Part shown: piece by piece, positions 1-10,162 of the stretch
Layout of the letters: every line of letters begins with the position of its first letter
Numbering within the stretch: the first letter of the stretch is position 1
Source of the DNA: an uncultured Prevotella sp.
Lineage (GTDB): Bacteria > Bacteroidota > Bacteroidia > Bacteroidales > Bacteroidaceae
Length of the DNA stretch: 45,654 nt
Direction of reading: 5' to 3'
Assembly (NCBI GenBank): GCA_946404405.1
Contig: CAMJDL010000024.1
Location: 1-45,654, forward strand
The notes under the pieces: generated by a model
Told to the model about the DNA's origin: nothing
The model's input: only the letters and a program-made list of their open reading frames with translations
Databases searched by the model: none
Translations under genes and position numbers: made by a program

Positions 1-67
1 TTGTGCATGAGAGAGTTATATTTTTAATTAACGGAATTTAATAGACACTAGTGATTATTCAGTAAAT

Positions 68-106
68 AAAATAGTCCGAGCCCCTTAATGAGACTCGGAC
101 TATTTT
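68..106 (-). terminator. Intrinsic terminator (bidirectional form) of the first secreted-protein gene
   Basis: Two 13-nt arms (68-80 and 94-106) pair perfectly around a 13-nt loop. The outer part of the stem is A-rich on one side and T-rich on the other, so the hairpin has a T-tract in both directions. It lies 18 nt past the stop of the minus-strand gene 125-3910 and most likely ends that transcript. Positions 1-60 hold no recognisable gene. Confidence 0.8.
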
Positions 107-124
107 TATGAGTGGTTTGTTATC

Positions 125-3100
125 TTACTTAACAACCTTCTGAGTGCGGATTGAACCGTCGCTCATGATCTTCTTCACGATAACCAGACCCTTCTGAGCC
201 TTGGCAACACGACGACCGTTGATGTCGTAGATTTCGATAGCACGAACCTTATCGCTAACAGTGTTGATGCTGATGCCTGCAACAGCTTCATTATAAGCCT
301 TAGCATAGTCGAAGCCCTCAGCCTTACCTGTCATGTAAATCTTCACCTTGTCGAAGAAGTACTGGCCCTCATCTGAAGCGAACTTAACACCGAGTGTCAG
401 CTGACCGTCAGTAATGGCGACATTCTCAAAGGCATTGTCGTGATTCATTACATACTGACCATAGTGAGCCAGATCCAGTGTAGCATAATAGTTCACGTCC
501 TTAACGGGAGTTTCACCTTCTCCAACCTCAGGCGTAGCAGAAGTCTTGATGTATGCGAAGGTCTCGCCAGAAGGATCTGGCTCGTCCCAACGTGCAGCAT
601 CTACAACGATGGTGTAAACACCTGCGGGCAGGTTAGTGATAGTCTGCTCAGCAACACCAGCAGAATGGTAGATTGTGAATGCGCAGTCCTCAGCAACACC
701 TTCGATGTTCTTCTGAGAGTTATTCCAACCACACCACAGACCAACCGCACCACTTGTAGTCCAACCAGGAACGTTCTCCTGAGAGAGAGTCAGGTTAGGC
801 TGCTGCTTGTAGACGTTCGGGTTCTTTACGAAGACTGTCAAGTCTAACTGTCTTTCGTTCTCGACAATATTCTCAGGATCTGAATCGTCAACCTTTACAA
901 AGATATTTTCGTTATCTTTCAGTTTACCATAGAGTTCAGTGGTTGTGCGAGCCATCAAAGCCTCAGCCATGGCGTCATCATCGGTCAAACCCTTGTTTGC
1001 TTCAGCGAGCAGTTCATCGTCAGCAGCAACACCTAACTCCTTCAAGTTCTCGATACCTACACGGATACGCTCGAATGCCGCAGCAACACCAGTGGTTGTA
1101 CCCTTAGACTCACCCTCTGTGAAGAGGTAGCCAGCCAAAGTAACGATATCCTTCAACTCAGCGATAGCAACGGTTAGAGCATTGTCGTCAGTCAGCTTGT
1201 CATACTCATAGAACAGCTGGTTGTTGGGTTCGCCCTCAGGATCCTCGTTGACATTACGCCACTCAGATGTGCCATGATACTTTGCAGCATATTCCTTAAC
1301 CTGAGCATAGAGCTCAAGACCAGCAAACTTCCTCTCGGCATTCTGACGAACAACATCGATAGCCTTCTTAATCTGCTCGTCATAGTCGTTGCAAAGCTTA
1401 CCGTGGTTTTCCAATGTAGCAGCAAGGAGCTCCAGATCAGTAGCAGCATTCTGATAAGCAGAAGGAGCAGTATAGTTCTCCATCTCAGTCTCATACTTAG
1501 CTACAGCAACATTCAGAGCGGTCTGGACATCACCAGCGTAACGCTCGTCAGCGAACTTATCTTGAATCTTCTTGGCACTTTCGATAGCAGCAGTCAGCAG
1601 GCGTACCCACTCTGCACCAACAGTGTTAGGCAGATACTGAACCTTAACCTCGCCAATAGCACAGCCATCACCATATCCACCAGGATTACCGTCAGCATCA
1701 CCACAAACCATACGGATAACATAGTTACCCTCAACAGTTACAGGAATAACAACGTCAAAGCGAGTAGCGTTTGTTGTGGTCTTGAAGTCGGGCTCAATAG
1801 CTTTGCGCTCCTCAACCAGAATTTTGCTTTCGTCAAGGATGAGACCAGTATTAGAGTCAACGGCATCCTCAGGAAGAACCTGAACCTTCAGTGAACGGGC
1901 AGCATTATTGCCATCCCACTTAGCAGCACCAAACGTCAGGTGATAGTTCTTTGCCTTCAGTGTCATCTTGGCGTCAGTTTTGGTACCATACAGGGCAATA
2001 CCACCAGTCGATGAGTTACCACGTGTGCAAAGATAAAGGATATCGGCAGCAAAACCACTCTGACCATGCATCTGACGAGAACCAGAGCCTGCATTGGCAT
2101 CCTGCATCTCACCGGCAGCGTCACTTGTTGTAATCCAGCTGTTACCGCTTGCAGCAAAGTCATCAGTCATTACCAGTTCCTCTACATCATTAGGATCTGA
2201 TGTTACCTTACCAATATTAAATGAATAGATAGTGTCACCAAAGACCTCAGGACCCATGTTCAGTTTGGGGAAGATCTTTGTAACATGGATGGTGTACTCA
2301 CCGTCAGCCAAATCATCGCCTTCACGAGTCAAGGTAATGTCCTTAGCATAACCATCAGCAGGAACAACTGCCAGCTTCTGTTTGTTCAAAGTAGCCTCAA
2401 GCTGTGCACAATCAACTTCCTTGTCAAATGTGAGCTTGAACTCCTTCAGGCTGTTAGGCAGGTTGAATGAACCATCCTCAGGATCAGCTTTCAGGACAAC
2501 AGGAGTTACATAATCATATGGATAGCCTTCATTTTCCTCAACATCAGCATTATTTGTAGCTTGAACGTCCTGGAAGTCCTTAACATCCTTACCCTTATCA
2601 GCACCATTGGTATAAATCAGGTGGAAAGCCTCGTCGGTAGGATTAGTGAATGAAACGAGCACTTCGTCTTTGTCTTGAACAGGCTCCTGCAAGAAGATAT
2701 AGAAGCGACCATCTGCAAAACCTTCAACTGAGTAAAGCTCAACATCCTTGCCATTTACCTTCACCTTAGCACAATTCAAAGGATACATCAGACGGGGGAA
2801 ACCGCCTTTCTTTACCAGTTCCGGGATATTGGTATCGTTACCGAAATCAACCTTTACAACGTCATTATTGAATTCAGCAGCTGTACCATATTTATATATC
2901 TCAAACTTAATATTGTCAAAATAGAACTTATTGTCAGCATCACCAGACAGGTTGAATGCTACAGAACGGAACTTATAGCCATGTTCTGCCTCTAAACCAA
3001 TCTGCTCAGTTACCTCGCCTTCCTTAGTGAAAGTCTGCCAATCAGTGGTAAAGTCGAGATTACCCCACAAATTGTAGAAAATATAGAAGCTAGGCTCTTG

Positions 3101-3910
3101 ATGCGACTGAGTAGCAACTGTTGCAGGAGCGTCAGCACGATAATCGAACGATACACGATACTTAGTTCCAACAGGTAACTCCTCATTGAAGCGGAACCAG
3201 AACTGGGTGTCGTAGTCGTTGGCTACCTTTGCGGCAGAATTAACGACAACACCATTACTGTAACTTACACCAACTTCTGGAGAAATCGTGGCAGCAGAAG
3301 GAGAGGTTGCAGGATACTCCTTTACGAAGAAACTGCTGACGTCATCACCTTCCATATCACCGTTGTTGATCATGTTAACCCAACCTACCTGAATAGGTTT
3401 AGCAGCTAACTCAACCTCCATGCTGGTTACAGTAACATCTTGCCAACTGGCACCCTTGATAGCATGCAGATGAGCGTAACCTTTATCCTTAACCAACTGC
3501 TTAATATTGACAATCAGTACACCATCTTCTTTTGTGAAGTACTTGTCTGACCATCCGCTTACCGTGTTGTCGATAAGGTGAGCATCAGCCTCATTGGCAT
3601 TAGCATTACCTCCTTCTACGTCACGGTTCAGCAGTACACGGGGTGAACCTGCTGTGTAGGTGATGATGAGTTTTGAATACTGTGACAGATCAGCGCGGTT
3701 AATCACGCTACCGTCACCATAAGGTAAGCCTGTTGGAGAGTCCAGAACCCATGCACATTCAGCATCGCCTGTCTTCTGTGAATTTAGGCCATAACCGTCA
3801 TACGAACAGAAAGGAACTTCCTGCAACGAAATGCGATTCTGGGCGCTTACCGTAGTTGCAGCCAGTAAACCAATTACCAGAGCAACTGTCATTTGGTAGA
3901 ATCTTTTCAT
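125..3910 (-). CDS. Large secreted surface protein with Ig-like region and Por-type C-terminal tail
   Basis: A 1261-residue exported protein of unknown specific function. The first 24 residues form a signal peptide (Lys-Arg, a hydrophobic run, then VSAQ). The N-terminal half looks like beta-sandwich modules. Around residues 470-570 there is an Ig-like segment (pattern DPEDGSFNLP then FDKEVD). Residues about 760-1000 are mostly helical. A second beta-sandwich with a WCGWNN and ITNLPAGVYTIVVDAARW pattern precedes the end. The last 40 residues (RAIEIYDINGRRV, ending QKVVK) match the short type A tail seen on type IX secretion cargo in Prevotella, so surface attachment or release is inferred. It is divergent from the fasciclin/Sus operon. 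No catalytic motif was recognised, and a carbohydrate-binding or adhesin role is only a guess. Confidence 0.8.
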   Translation of the reverse strand: MKRFYQMTVALVIGLLAATTVSAQNRISLQEVPFCSYDGYGLNSQKTGDAECAWVLDSPTGLPYGDGSVINRADLSQYSKLIITYTAGSPRVLLNRDVEGGNANANEADAHLIDNTVSGWSDKYFTKEDGVLIVNIKQLVKDKGYAHLHAIKGASWQDVTVTSMEVELAAKPIQVGWVNMINNGDMEGDDVSSFFVKEYPATSPSAATISPEVGVSYSNGVVVNSAAKVANDYDTQFWFRFNEELPVGTKYRVSFDYRADAPATVATQSHQEPSFYIFYNLWGNLDFTTDWQTFTKEGEVTEQIGLEAEHGYKFRSVAFNLSGDADNKFYFDNIKFEIYKYGTAAEFNNDVVKVDFGNDTNIPELVKKGGFPRLMYPLNCAKVKVNGKDVELYSVEGFADGRFYIFLQEPVQDKDEVLVSFTNPTDEAFHLIYTNGADKGKDVKDFQDVQATNNADVEENEGYPYDYVTPVVLKADPEDGSFNLPNSLKEFKLTFDKEVDCAQLEATLNKQKLAVVPADGYAKDITLTREGDDLADGEYTIHVTKIFPKLNMGPEVFGDTIYSFNIGKVTSDPNDVEELVMTDDFAASGNSWITTSDAAGEMQDANAGSGSRQMHGQSGFAADILYLCTRGNSSTGGIALYGTKTDAKMTLKAKNYHLTFGAAKWDGNNAARSLKVQVLPEDAVDSNTGLILDESKILVEERKAIEPDFKTTTNATRFDVVIPVTVEGNYVIRMVCGDADGNPGGYGDGCAIGEVKVQYLPNTVGAEWVRLLTAAIESAKKIQDKFADERYAGDVQTALNVAVAKYETEMENYTAPSAYQNAATDLELLAATLENHGKLCNDYDEQIKKAIDVVRQNAERKFAGLELYAQVKEYAAKYHGTSEWRNVNEDPEGEPNNQLFYEYDKLTDDNALTVAIAELKDIVTLAGYLFTEGESKGTTTGVAAAFERIRVGIENLKELGVAADDELLAEANKGLTDDDAMAEALMARTTTELYGKLKDNENIFVKVDDSDPENIVENERQLDLTVFVKNPNVYKQQPNLTLSQENVPGWTTSGAVGLWCGWNNSQKNIEGVAEDCAFTIYHSAGVAEQTITNLPAGVYTIVVDAARWDEPDPSGETFAYIKTSATPEVGEGETPVKDVNYYATLDLAHYGQYVMNHDNAFENVAITDGQLTLGVKFASDEGQYFFDKVKIYMTGKAEGFDYAKAYNEAVAGISINTVSDKVRAIEIYDINGRRVAKAQKGLVIVKKIMSDGSIRTQKVVK

Positions 3911-3960
3911 GTTTGTTAATGTTTTAATTAGTTAATAGGTGAAATACAGAAATCTGGCGG

Positions 3961-3968
3961 CAAAGATA
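3961..3968 (-). promoter_or_regulatory. -7 box (TATCTTTG) for the 125-3910 gene
   Basis: The reverse complement reads TATCTTTG, a perfect Bacteroidota TAnnTTTG box, about 50 nt before the ATG. No TTTG -33 box is found at the usual distance. The rest of the 282-bp divergent gap (3911-4192) shows no gene. Confidence 0.55.
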
Positions 3969-4147
3969 GATATATTATATTAAATAGGAATAGCGAAATG
4001 TATCAGATGCTTTCGTTTTTGTCAAAGGTAAGATATAATCCATTGTGAAACAAAAAACAAAACCGATGAAACATATTCCGATTATTGTGCGATACAAAAA
4101 GCAAGTTTGTGAGATAAATATATAATAAATATTATTAAATAAATGCG

Positions 4148-4155
4148 TAACTTTG
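4148..4155 (+). promoter_or_regulatory. -7 box (TAACTTTG) of the fasciclin/Sus operon
   Basis: TAACTTTG lies 37 nt before the first ATG of the seven-gene operon. The DNA upstream is very A+T rich and no clear TTTG -33 box is present, which could mean dependence on an activator. It is the only good promoter match ahead of the operon. Confidence 0.6.
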
Positions 4156-4192
4156 CACAAAGAAATTTTGAACATAAAACCAATTTTAACGT

Positions 4193-6835
4193 ATGAAAAC
4201 CAGAAAGCATTTTTTGAAACAATGCCAAGGATTCGGACAGCTTTGCAATCGATGCTGGACGATGACAGTGGCAATGGCACTGGTTGGTGGAGTGGCCCTG
4301 ACGTCCTGTCAGGAATATGATCTCGACGAGAGATCTCCTGAGGGCTGGGGTAACAGCATTTATAGCTGGCTTGACGAGCAAGGCAATTACACCAACACCG
4401 TGCGGATGATCAATGACCTGAATTACCATGAGGTACTTGGTAAAACAGGTTCGAAGACGCTCTTTGTGGCTGATGATGCTGCTTATGAGAGATTTTACAA
4501 CAACAAGAACAATGTCTTTGGCGTATCTCGTTACGAAGACTTGACAGAGCCTCAGAAAAAGATGTTGTTGTTTGGTAACATGCTCGACAACTCTATTCAG
4601 TTGAACAGTTTGTCAACGATTCAGGGTAAGCCGCTAAAAGAGGGCCAGGCTATGCGTCGGTTCTCTGCATTAGGAGAATATGACACCGTCCCCATCCTTC
4701 GTCCTCAAGACATGCCAGACAACAAATACTGGAAGCGTCATCGTGAAAGTGGTAAGAACATGGTATGTATGGAGGATGGTTCGGCTGTTCCCATGTTGTT
4801 GTTTTTGGAGGCTTCGATGTCTAACAACCGTATAACTAATGATGATTACTATTTTCTGTTCAATAAAACGGAGGACGCACATCGTCAGGCTGGTGATGCC
4901 AGCGTGAATGGTATTAAGGTCGTTGAAGATAATATTCGCTGTGCCAATGGTTTTATTCATCGTACTGCTGAGGTGGTGACTCCATTGCCTAATATGGCTG
5001 AACTGATTGCCAAGAAACCTGAGGTAAGTAAGTTTAACCAACTATTGGAGCGCTTCTGTGCCCCTTATCCTGATGGTAAAAGTCTCTCTGTAACTGAGCG
5101 ATACAACTATTTGTACAACGCCAATGTAGATACAGTATATACCAAACGCTTCTTCAACGAGAAAAAGGGCGCTGCCGTAAACGAGACCCCTGACGGTCGT
5201 GGTGTACCAGCCCAATTGGTATTTGACCCTGAATGGAATTCTTACTATGCAGCCAGCGTTAAGCAGAGCGGAGAGGGTAATGCTGCCGAACAGCGTGATA
5301 TGGCTGTGATGATGGTACCCTCCAATAAAGCAATGGATGATTACTGGACTGGTATAGGTAAACCGTTAAGTGAAAACTTCGAATCATGGAACGATGTGCC
5401 AGATGATGTGATTATCAAATTATTGAATGTCAATATGCTGCCCTCGTTCACCTCTTCGGTACCTTCGAAGTTTGACGCAATTCTGAATGATGCCAATGAC
5501 CCAATGGGTGTAAAAGTTTCAGATGTCGATGAGGTTTGGATGGCTTGTAATGGTGCCGTTTATCTGACAAACAAGGTTCATTCGCCGACAGCCTATGTCA
5601 GCGTATCATTCCCTGCACTGATTAATCGTACTATGAAGATTATAGACTGGGCCATCACTCAGTGTAAATATAATGTCTATCTGAACGCACTTGGCTCAGA
5701 CTATAGCTTCTTTATTCCCACCAACAATGCATTGTTGGAGTATATCGATCCGTGCTCATATGGCAAGAAGAATCTTCAGTTGCTGAGTTTCCGTTGGGAC
5801 GAGACAAAACGTATTGAAGAAAGAGTCTCTGCAGTTGTTTATAACTACGATCCAGTAACTAATGAGCGTGACTCCGTAGAAACTGTTACCACAGCAACTA
5901 ATAGTGGTCGTCTTCTAAAGTGTCTGCAGGATATCTTGGACACTCACATTGTGATTGGCAAGGTTTGGGAAGGCAAAAACACTTATTTCCGTGCTAAGAA
6001 TGGTACAGGCATCCGCGTTACTAATCCCACTGACGAAAAGAACATGAAAGTCGAGGGTAGCTATCAGATGTACGAGGGTGAACCCATTAAGATTTCACGT
6101 GTTTACGACCAGCGCAAAGAAGTGGCAGGTGGTAATGGTATGAGTTATGTGATTGAAGGCCAACCTATTATGGGTACTCGTCGAACAGTTCGAGATCAAC
6201 TGGCCGCGCATTCCAAGTATTTCGGAAAGTTCTTAGAGCTTATGGACGGTAGTGGTTTGTTTGAGAATATCCACAATCTAGGTACTGGTAATGAAAGTGA
6301 CAACAAAGCCTGTGGCGGTACCAACGTGTCATTGTTCAATACCTATCATTATACCATCTATGTGCCAAGTAATGAAGCTATCGAACAATTACAAAAGGAG
6401 GGTAAACTGTCATCTTGGGAGCAGGTTGAAGCAGACCACGAGGCCGGTAATAATGCTCAAGCTACTGCAGACTCCTTAAATATTGTGAACTTCCTGAAAT
6501 ACCATATTCAGGATAATGCTCTCTACATCGGTGCTCAGGCAGAATCGGGTGATTTCGAGACTTCTCTGATTAATAGTAAGACGAAGCGCTTCTATATGTT
6601 GAAATCCGAATTGAAAGACGATTCTATTGATGTTATTGATGCTACAGGAACCAGACATACGGTATCAAAGCGTACTTATACTGCCGATGATGGTACTAAG
6701 AAAGAGCTATTTAACATCCAGGCTCGTGAGTATTTGTATGATAATAGGGATGCAACAACAGCAACGAATTTGTATACAACATCTTCGGCTGTGATACATC
6801 TGATTGACAGTCCCTTATCTTATACTGGTAATTAA
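4193..6835 (+). CDS. Fasciclin-domain lipoprotein, first gene of the Sus operon
   Basis: An 880-residue lipoprotein. The N-terminus has basic residues, a hydrophobic run and a lipobox ALTSC with the acylated Cys at residue 39, so it should sit on the outer or cell-surface membrane. Several fasciclin (FAS1)-like modules follow. Each has the pattern of a self-assembly segment (SKTLFVADDAAYERF near residue 90; YSFFIPTNNALLEY near 505; YTIYVPSNEAIEQL near 720) and a closing HxIDSPL-type strand. FAS1 domains are usually adhesion or binding modules. The gene is 15 bp upstream of a SusC gene and probably encodes an accessory ligand-binding lipoprotein of the transport complex, which is an inference from context. 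The ligand cannot be read from the sequence. Confidence 0.85.
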   Translation: MKTRKHFLKQCQGFGQLCNRCWTMTVAMALVGGVALTSCQEYDLDERSPEGWGNSIYSWLDEQGNYTNTVRMINDLNYHEVLGKTGSKTLFVADDAAYERFYNNKNNVFGVSRYEDLTEPQKKMLLFGNMLDNSIQLNSLSTIQGKPLKEGQAMRRFSALGEYDTVPILRPQDMPDNKYWKRHRESGKNMVCMEDGSAVPMLLFLEASMSNNRITNDDYYFLFNKTEDAHRQAGDASVNGIKVVEDNIRCANGFIHRTAEVVTPLPNMAELIAKKPEVSKFNQLLERFCAPYPDGKSLSVTERYNYLYNANVDTVYTKRFFNEKKGAAVNETPDGRGVPAQLVFDPEWNSYYAASVKQSGEGNAAEQRDMAVMMVPSNKAMDDYWTGIGKPLSENFESWNDVPDDVIIKLLNVNMLPSFTSSVPSKFDAILNDANDPMGVKVSDVDEVWMACNGAVYLTNKVHSPTAYVSVSFPALINRTMKIIDWAITQCKYNVYLNALGSDYSFFIPTNNALLEYIDPCSYGKKNLQLLSFRWDETKRIEERVSAVVYNYDPVTNERDSVETVTTATNSGRLLKCLQDILDTHIVIGKVWEGKNTYFRAKNGTGIRVTNPTDEKNMKVEGSYQMYEGEPIKISRVYDQRKEVAGGNGMSYVIEGQPIMGTRRTVRDQLAAHSKYFGKFLELMDGSGLFENIHNLGTGNESDNKACGGTNVSLFNTYHYTIYVPSNEAIEQLQKEGKLSSWEQVEADHEAGNNAQATADSLNIVNFLKYHIQDNALYIGAQAESGDFETSLINSKTKRFYMLKSELKDDSIDVIDATGTRHTVSKRTYTADDGTKKELFNIQAREYLYDNRDATTATNLYTTSSAVIHLIDSPLSYTGN

Positions 6836-6850
6836 AAAATTAAATGCATT

Positions 6851-9800
6851 ATGATTATGAAACGATTGACATTTATATTAATATCATTTTTTAATTTTTT
6901 GATTGCAGCAAATGCCCAGCAGGCAGGTGACATCATCAGTGGTACTGTCAACGATGAAATGGGACCGGTTATGATGGCAAATGTAGTAGAAATTGACGCT
7001 GCCAAGCGTATCGTCGCCTCTACAACGACTGATATGAACGGTAACTTCTCGTTTAAGTTAAAGAATCCAAAAGATAAGCTCCGCATCACTTTTGTGGGTT
7101 ACAAGACCGTGCTGGTTCCAATCAATAAAACGAAGTTCAATATCAAGATGGAGGATGCCACCCAGATTCAGGAAGTGGTGGTGACGGCCAAGAAACGCGC
7201 AGGTGGTTCTGGTCTGAACATCCCCGTTGATGAAATCTCTACTGCTCAACAGAGCATTAGCATGTCAGAGTTTAACGGATTGGCATTGACAACCGTCGAT
7301 GAGGCCCTGCAGGGACGTATTGCCGGTTTGGATATCGTGGCCAATTCTGGTAACTTGGGTAGCGGTACTTCCATGCGTTTGCGTGGTGTCTCAACTATTA
7401 ATGGTTCAAGTGAGCCCCTCATCGTCGTTGACGGAAATGTTTGGCAGACTGGTGGTCAGACTATCGACGGAGATATGAACGAGGAAAAGTTCGCACAATT
7501 GCTGAACATCAACCCTGAGGATATTGAGAGTATCTCTGTGCTTAAAGATGCTGCTGCAACAGCTATTTGGGGTTCACAGGGTTCTAATGGTGTGATTGAA
7601 ATCAAGACCAAGCGTGGTACGCGTGGTAAGACACGTGTCAGCTATTCATTCCGCCTGACGGGAACTTACCAGCCTAAGGGCTATGAGATGCTGAATGGTG
7701 ACGAATACACCATGATGATGAAGGAAGAGTACTTCAATCCTGAGATGAGTGATGTGGCCAGCGACATTCCTGAGCTAAACTACAATCCTGCGTTCTCTGA
7801 GTATCAGATGTATAACAACAATACTGACTGGCTGAAGGAAGTCAAGAAGGTCGGTTGGCGTCAGAATCACTATTTGGCCCTGAGTGGTGGTGGTGAAAAG
7901 GCTCACTTCCGTATCGGTGCCGGTTACGACCGTGAAACCGGTTCTATCATTGAGCAACAGCTGGACCGTTTCAGCTCACGTGTCAATCTGGACTACTTCG
8001 TCAGTGACCGTATTAAAATTGAGACGAACATTGCACTGACCTACACCAAGAACAAGAAGAACAATGGCGACCTCCTAAGTATTGCATACACACGTATGCC
8101 GAACCTCTCGGTTTACGAGCAGGATCGTTATGGCAATGACCTGAATGAATTCTACTCGATGTTGCCAACGGTAAGTAGTCAGTTGCAAGACCAACTGAGC
8201 AATAAGAATCCTGTGGCTTTGGCTTATTTGGCCAAGAACAATGAGACGAGTTACAACATTGAGCCAGAGTTCAAATTACGTTATAACCTGTTGTCGACTG
8301 AAGAGGAAAAGTCTCACTTGAACTACGAGGGTAAAGTGGTGTTTAACATCTTCAATAATTATGTTGATCAGTTTATGCCGTTGTCGCTTAATACTCGTGG
8401 CTGGAATGATACCCAGAACAAGGAGAGTAACAAGACAACCTCCAACTCATCTAAGAGTTTCGCTGTAACGACGACACATACGCTGACCTTTACGCCGGCA
8501 TTCAAGAACAAGGATCACTCACTGACTATGATGTTACGCGGACAGTTGACCAGTGGTCATAACAGTTCGCAGAGTACTACCTCTTGGGGTCTGCCGTCAG
8601 GCAGTATCCAGAGTCCTGCTGCACAGGGTCTTATTTCTGATATGAATACCAACAGTGGTGAATGGCGTAGCATATATTTCACTTATTCTGCCCACTACGC
8701 GTACAAAGGTCGCTATATGGCTGACTTCTCTGTACGTCGTGACGGTAGCACACAGTTTGGTGGTGACCAGCGTTGGGGTAACTTCCCAGCTCTCTCATTG
8801 CGTTGGAACATCCATAAGGAGCCTTGGTTCCAAAAGACGCTGCCTTGGGTTTCCATGCTCTCCGTCCGTCCTGGCTGGGGTATCGTAGGTCGTCAGCCTG
8901 GTCAGGAGTACCTTTATTTCAGTACCTATGCAGGAGGTAATGCTTATATGAACCAAGGTAGTGTTCATCCAGAGAACATCCAGCTGAAGAATTTGAAGTG
9001 GGAGCAGAAAGAGACATTCAACCTTGGTCTTGATTTCGGTTTCTGGAATGATCGTATTAATGGTAATGTGGAGTTCTACTGGCAGTTCACCAGCGACCTA
9101 TTGATGAGCAATTACGGTATTCCTTCTTCGTCTGGTTATTCTAACCTGCGCTGGCAGAATGCTGGTAATATGAAGAACGTTGGTTGGGAATTCAACCTGA
9201 ATGGTAGCCGTATTATTAAATTAGGCAAATTCTCAGCAGACTTCAACATCACATTTGCTAACAATAAAAACCAGATTACTTCGATGGACGAAACGTGCCT
9301 ATCGAATCTGAATAAGGAGTTTGACCGCAATAATGGTAGCTATCTGACACGAATCGAGTTGAATCGTGCCTTGGGTAGTATCTACGGTTTCCGCTATAAG
9401 GGTGTCTATCAGTACTCGCACTATTCTGAAACGGAGGTTAAGGGTGTTAGTGGTCCTGATGCTCCTGTGGCTCGCGACAAGGACGGTAACGTCATCCTTG
9501 ACGAACATGGTCTAACGAAGCCTGTCATGTTCTGTGCCGGCTCTGTCAACTATGAGTTCAAGGGTGGTGATGCCAAATATGAGGATATCAATAATGATGG
9601 CCAGATAAACGAGCTCGATATTGTCTATCTGGGTTCTTCGCTGCCTAAATTTACCGGTGGTTTTGGCTTCAAGCTGAACTTCGGCCGTCTGAGCTGGAAC
9701 AACCAGTTCAACTTCCGCTACGGCAACAAAATTATAAACAAGGCCCGTATGGATGTTGAGAATATGTATTCGAACAGCAATCAGAGCCGTGCTGTCAATT

Positions 9801-10132
9801 GGCGCTGGCGTGTAGAGGGTGACATTACAGAGATGCCGCGTGCTCTGCGCCAGACAGGCTATAACTTCTTAGGTTCTGACCGCTTTGTGGAGGACGGCTC
9901 TTTCATCCGTCTGAACTACTCGCAAATCAGTTACTCTGTTGATTCCAAGCACTTGAAGAAGTTTGGCCTCTCTCAGTTGAGCTTCTATGTGTCAGCCAAC
10001 AACTTGTTTGTACTGACCAAGTATTCTGGTGCGGATCCAGAGGTGGGCTACGGCACGATGGGTATTACCACCGATGCAGCCAAGACGCCGCGTTCTAAGT
10101 CGTTCACAGGTGGTATAACGATACAATTCTAA
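6851..10132 (+). CDS. SusC/RagA-family TonB-linked outer membrane transporter (first copy)
   Basis: A 1093-residue TonB-dependent outer-membrane channel. A signal peptide ends at about residue 22 (ANAQ). A carboxypeptidase-regulatory-like beta domain covers residues about 28-107 and ends with the EVVVTA element. The plug domain follows at about 125-255 and carries the SusC/RagA signature as AIWGSQGSNGVIEIKTKRG. The remainder is a 22-strand-type barrel rich in aromatic and NxR patterns and ends in a C-terminal Phe, as expected for BAM insertion. Family members pair with a SusD lipoprotein and import oligosaccharides or peptides. Here the partner SusD begins 31 nt downstream. An ATG two codons in (6857, MKRLTF) is an equally plausible start. 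Confidence 0.95.
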   Translation: MIMKRLTFILISFFNFLIAANAQQAGDIISGTVNDEMGPVMMANVVEIDAAKRIVASTTTDMNGNFSFKLKNPKDKLRITFVGYKTVLVPINKTKFNIKMEDATQIQEVVVTAKKRAGGSGLNIPVDEISTAQQSISMSEFNGLALTTVDEALQGRIAGLDIVANSGNLGSGTSMRLRGVSTINGSSEPLIVVDGNVWQTGGQTIDGDMNEEKFAQLLNINPEDIESISVLKDAAATAIWGSQGSNGVIEIKTKRGTRGKTRVSYSFRLTGTYQPKGYEMLNGDEYTMMMKEEYFNPEMSDVASDIPELNYNPAFSEYQMYNNNTDWLKEVKKVGWRQNHYLALSGGGEKAHFRIGAGYDRETGSIIEQQLDRFSSRVNLDYFVSDRIKIETNIALTYTKNKKNNGDLLSIAYTRMPNLSVYEQDRYGNDLNEFYSMLPTVSSQLQDQLSNKNPVALAYLAKNNETSYNIEPEFKLRYNLLSTEEEKSHLNYEGKVVFNIFNNYVDQFMPLSLNTRGWNDTQNKESNKTTSNSSKSFAVTTTHTLTFTPAFKNKDHSLTMMLRGQLTSGHNSSQSTTSWGLPSGSIQSPAAQGLISDMNTNSGEWRSIYFTYSAHYAYKGRYMADFSVRRDGSTQFGGDQRWGNFPALSLRWNIHKEPWFQKTLPWVSMLSVRPGWGIVGRQPGQEYLYFSTYAGGNAYMNQGSVHPENIQLKNLKWEQKETFNLGLDFGFWNDRINGNVEFYWQFTSDLLMSNYGIPSSSGYSNLRWQNAGNMKNVGWEFNLNGSRIIKLGKFSADFNITFANNKNQITSMDETCLSNLNKEFDRNNGSYLTRIELNRALGSIYGFRYKGVYQYSHYSETEVKGVSGPDAPVARDKDGNVILDEHGLTKPVMFCAGSVNYEFKGGDAKYEDINNDGQINELDIVYLGSSLPKFTGGFGFKLNFGRLSWNNQFNFRYGNKIINKARMDVENMYSNSNQSRAVNWRWRVEGDITEMPRALRQTGYNFLGSDRFVEDGSFIRLNYSQISYSVDSKHLKKFGLSQLSFYVSANNLFVLTKYSGADPEVGYGTMGITTDAAKTPRSKSFTGGITIQF

Positions 10133-10162
10133 TTGACAATTGAAAAATGATAATTGAAAATT
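10132..10162 (+). repeat. Heptameric tandem repeat filling the SusC-SusD gap
   Basis: Four degenerate 7-bp units (ATTGACA, ATTGAAA, AATGATA, ATTGAAA) followed by ATT occupy the whole gap. The first base is the last A of the SusC stop TAA, and the ATG of SusD follows immediately. The length is 31 nt, the same as the next gap in the operon. Confidence 0.8.

Noticed and set aside
3911..4192. Riboswitch or regulatory RNA in the divergent region before the operon
   Set aside because: Only two -7 boxes are visible, the leaders are about 30-50 nt, and no stable fold is evident.
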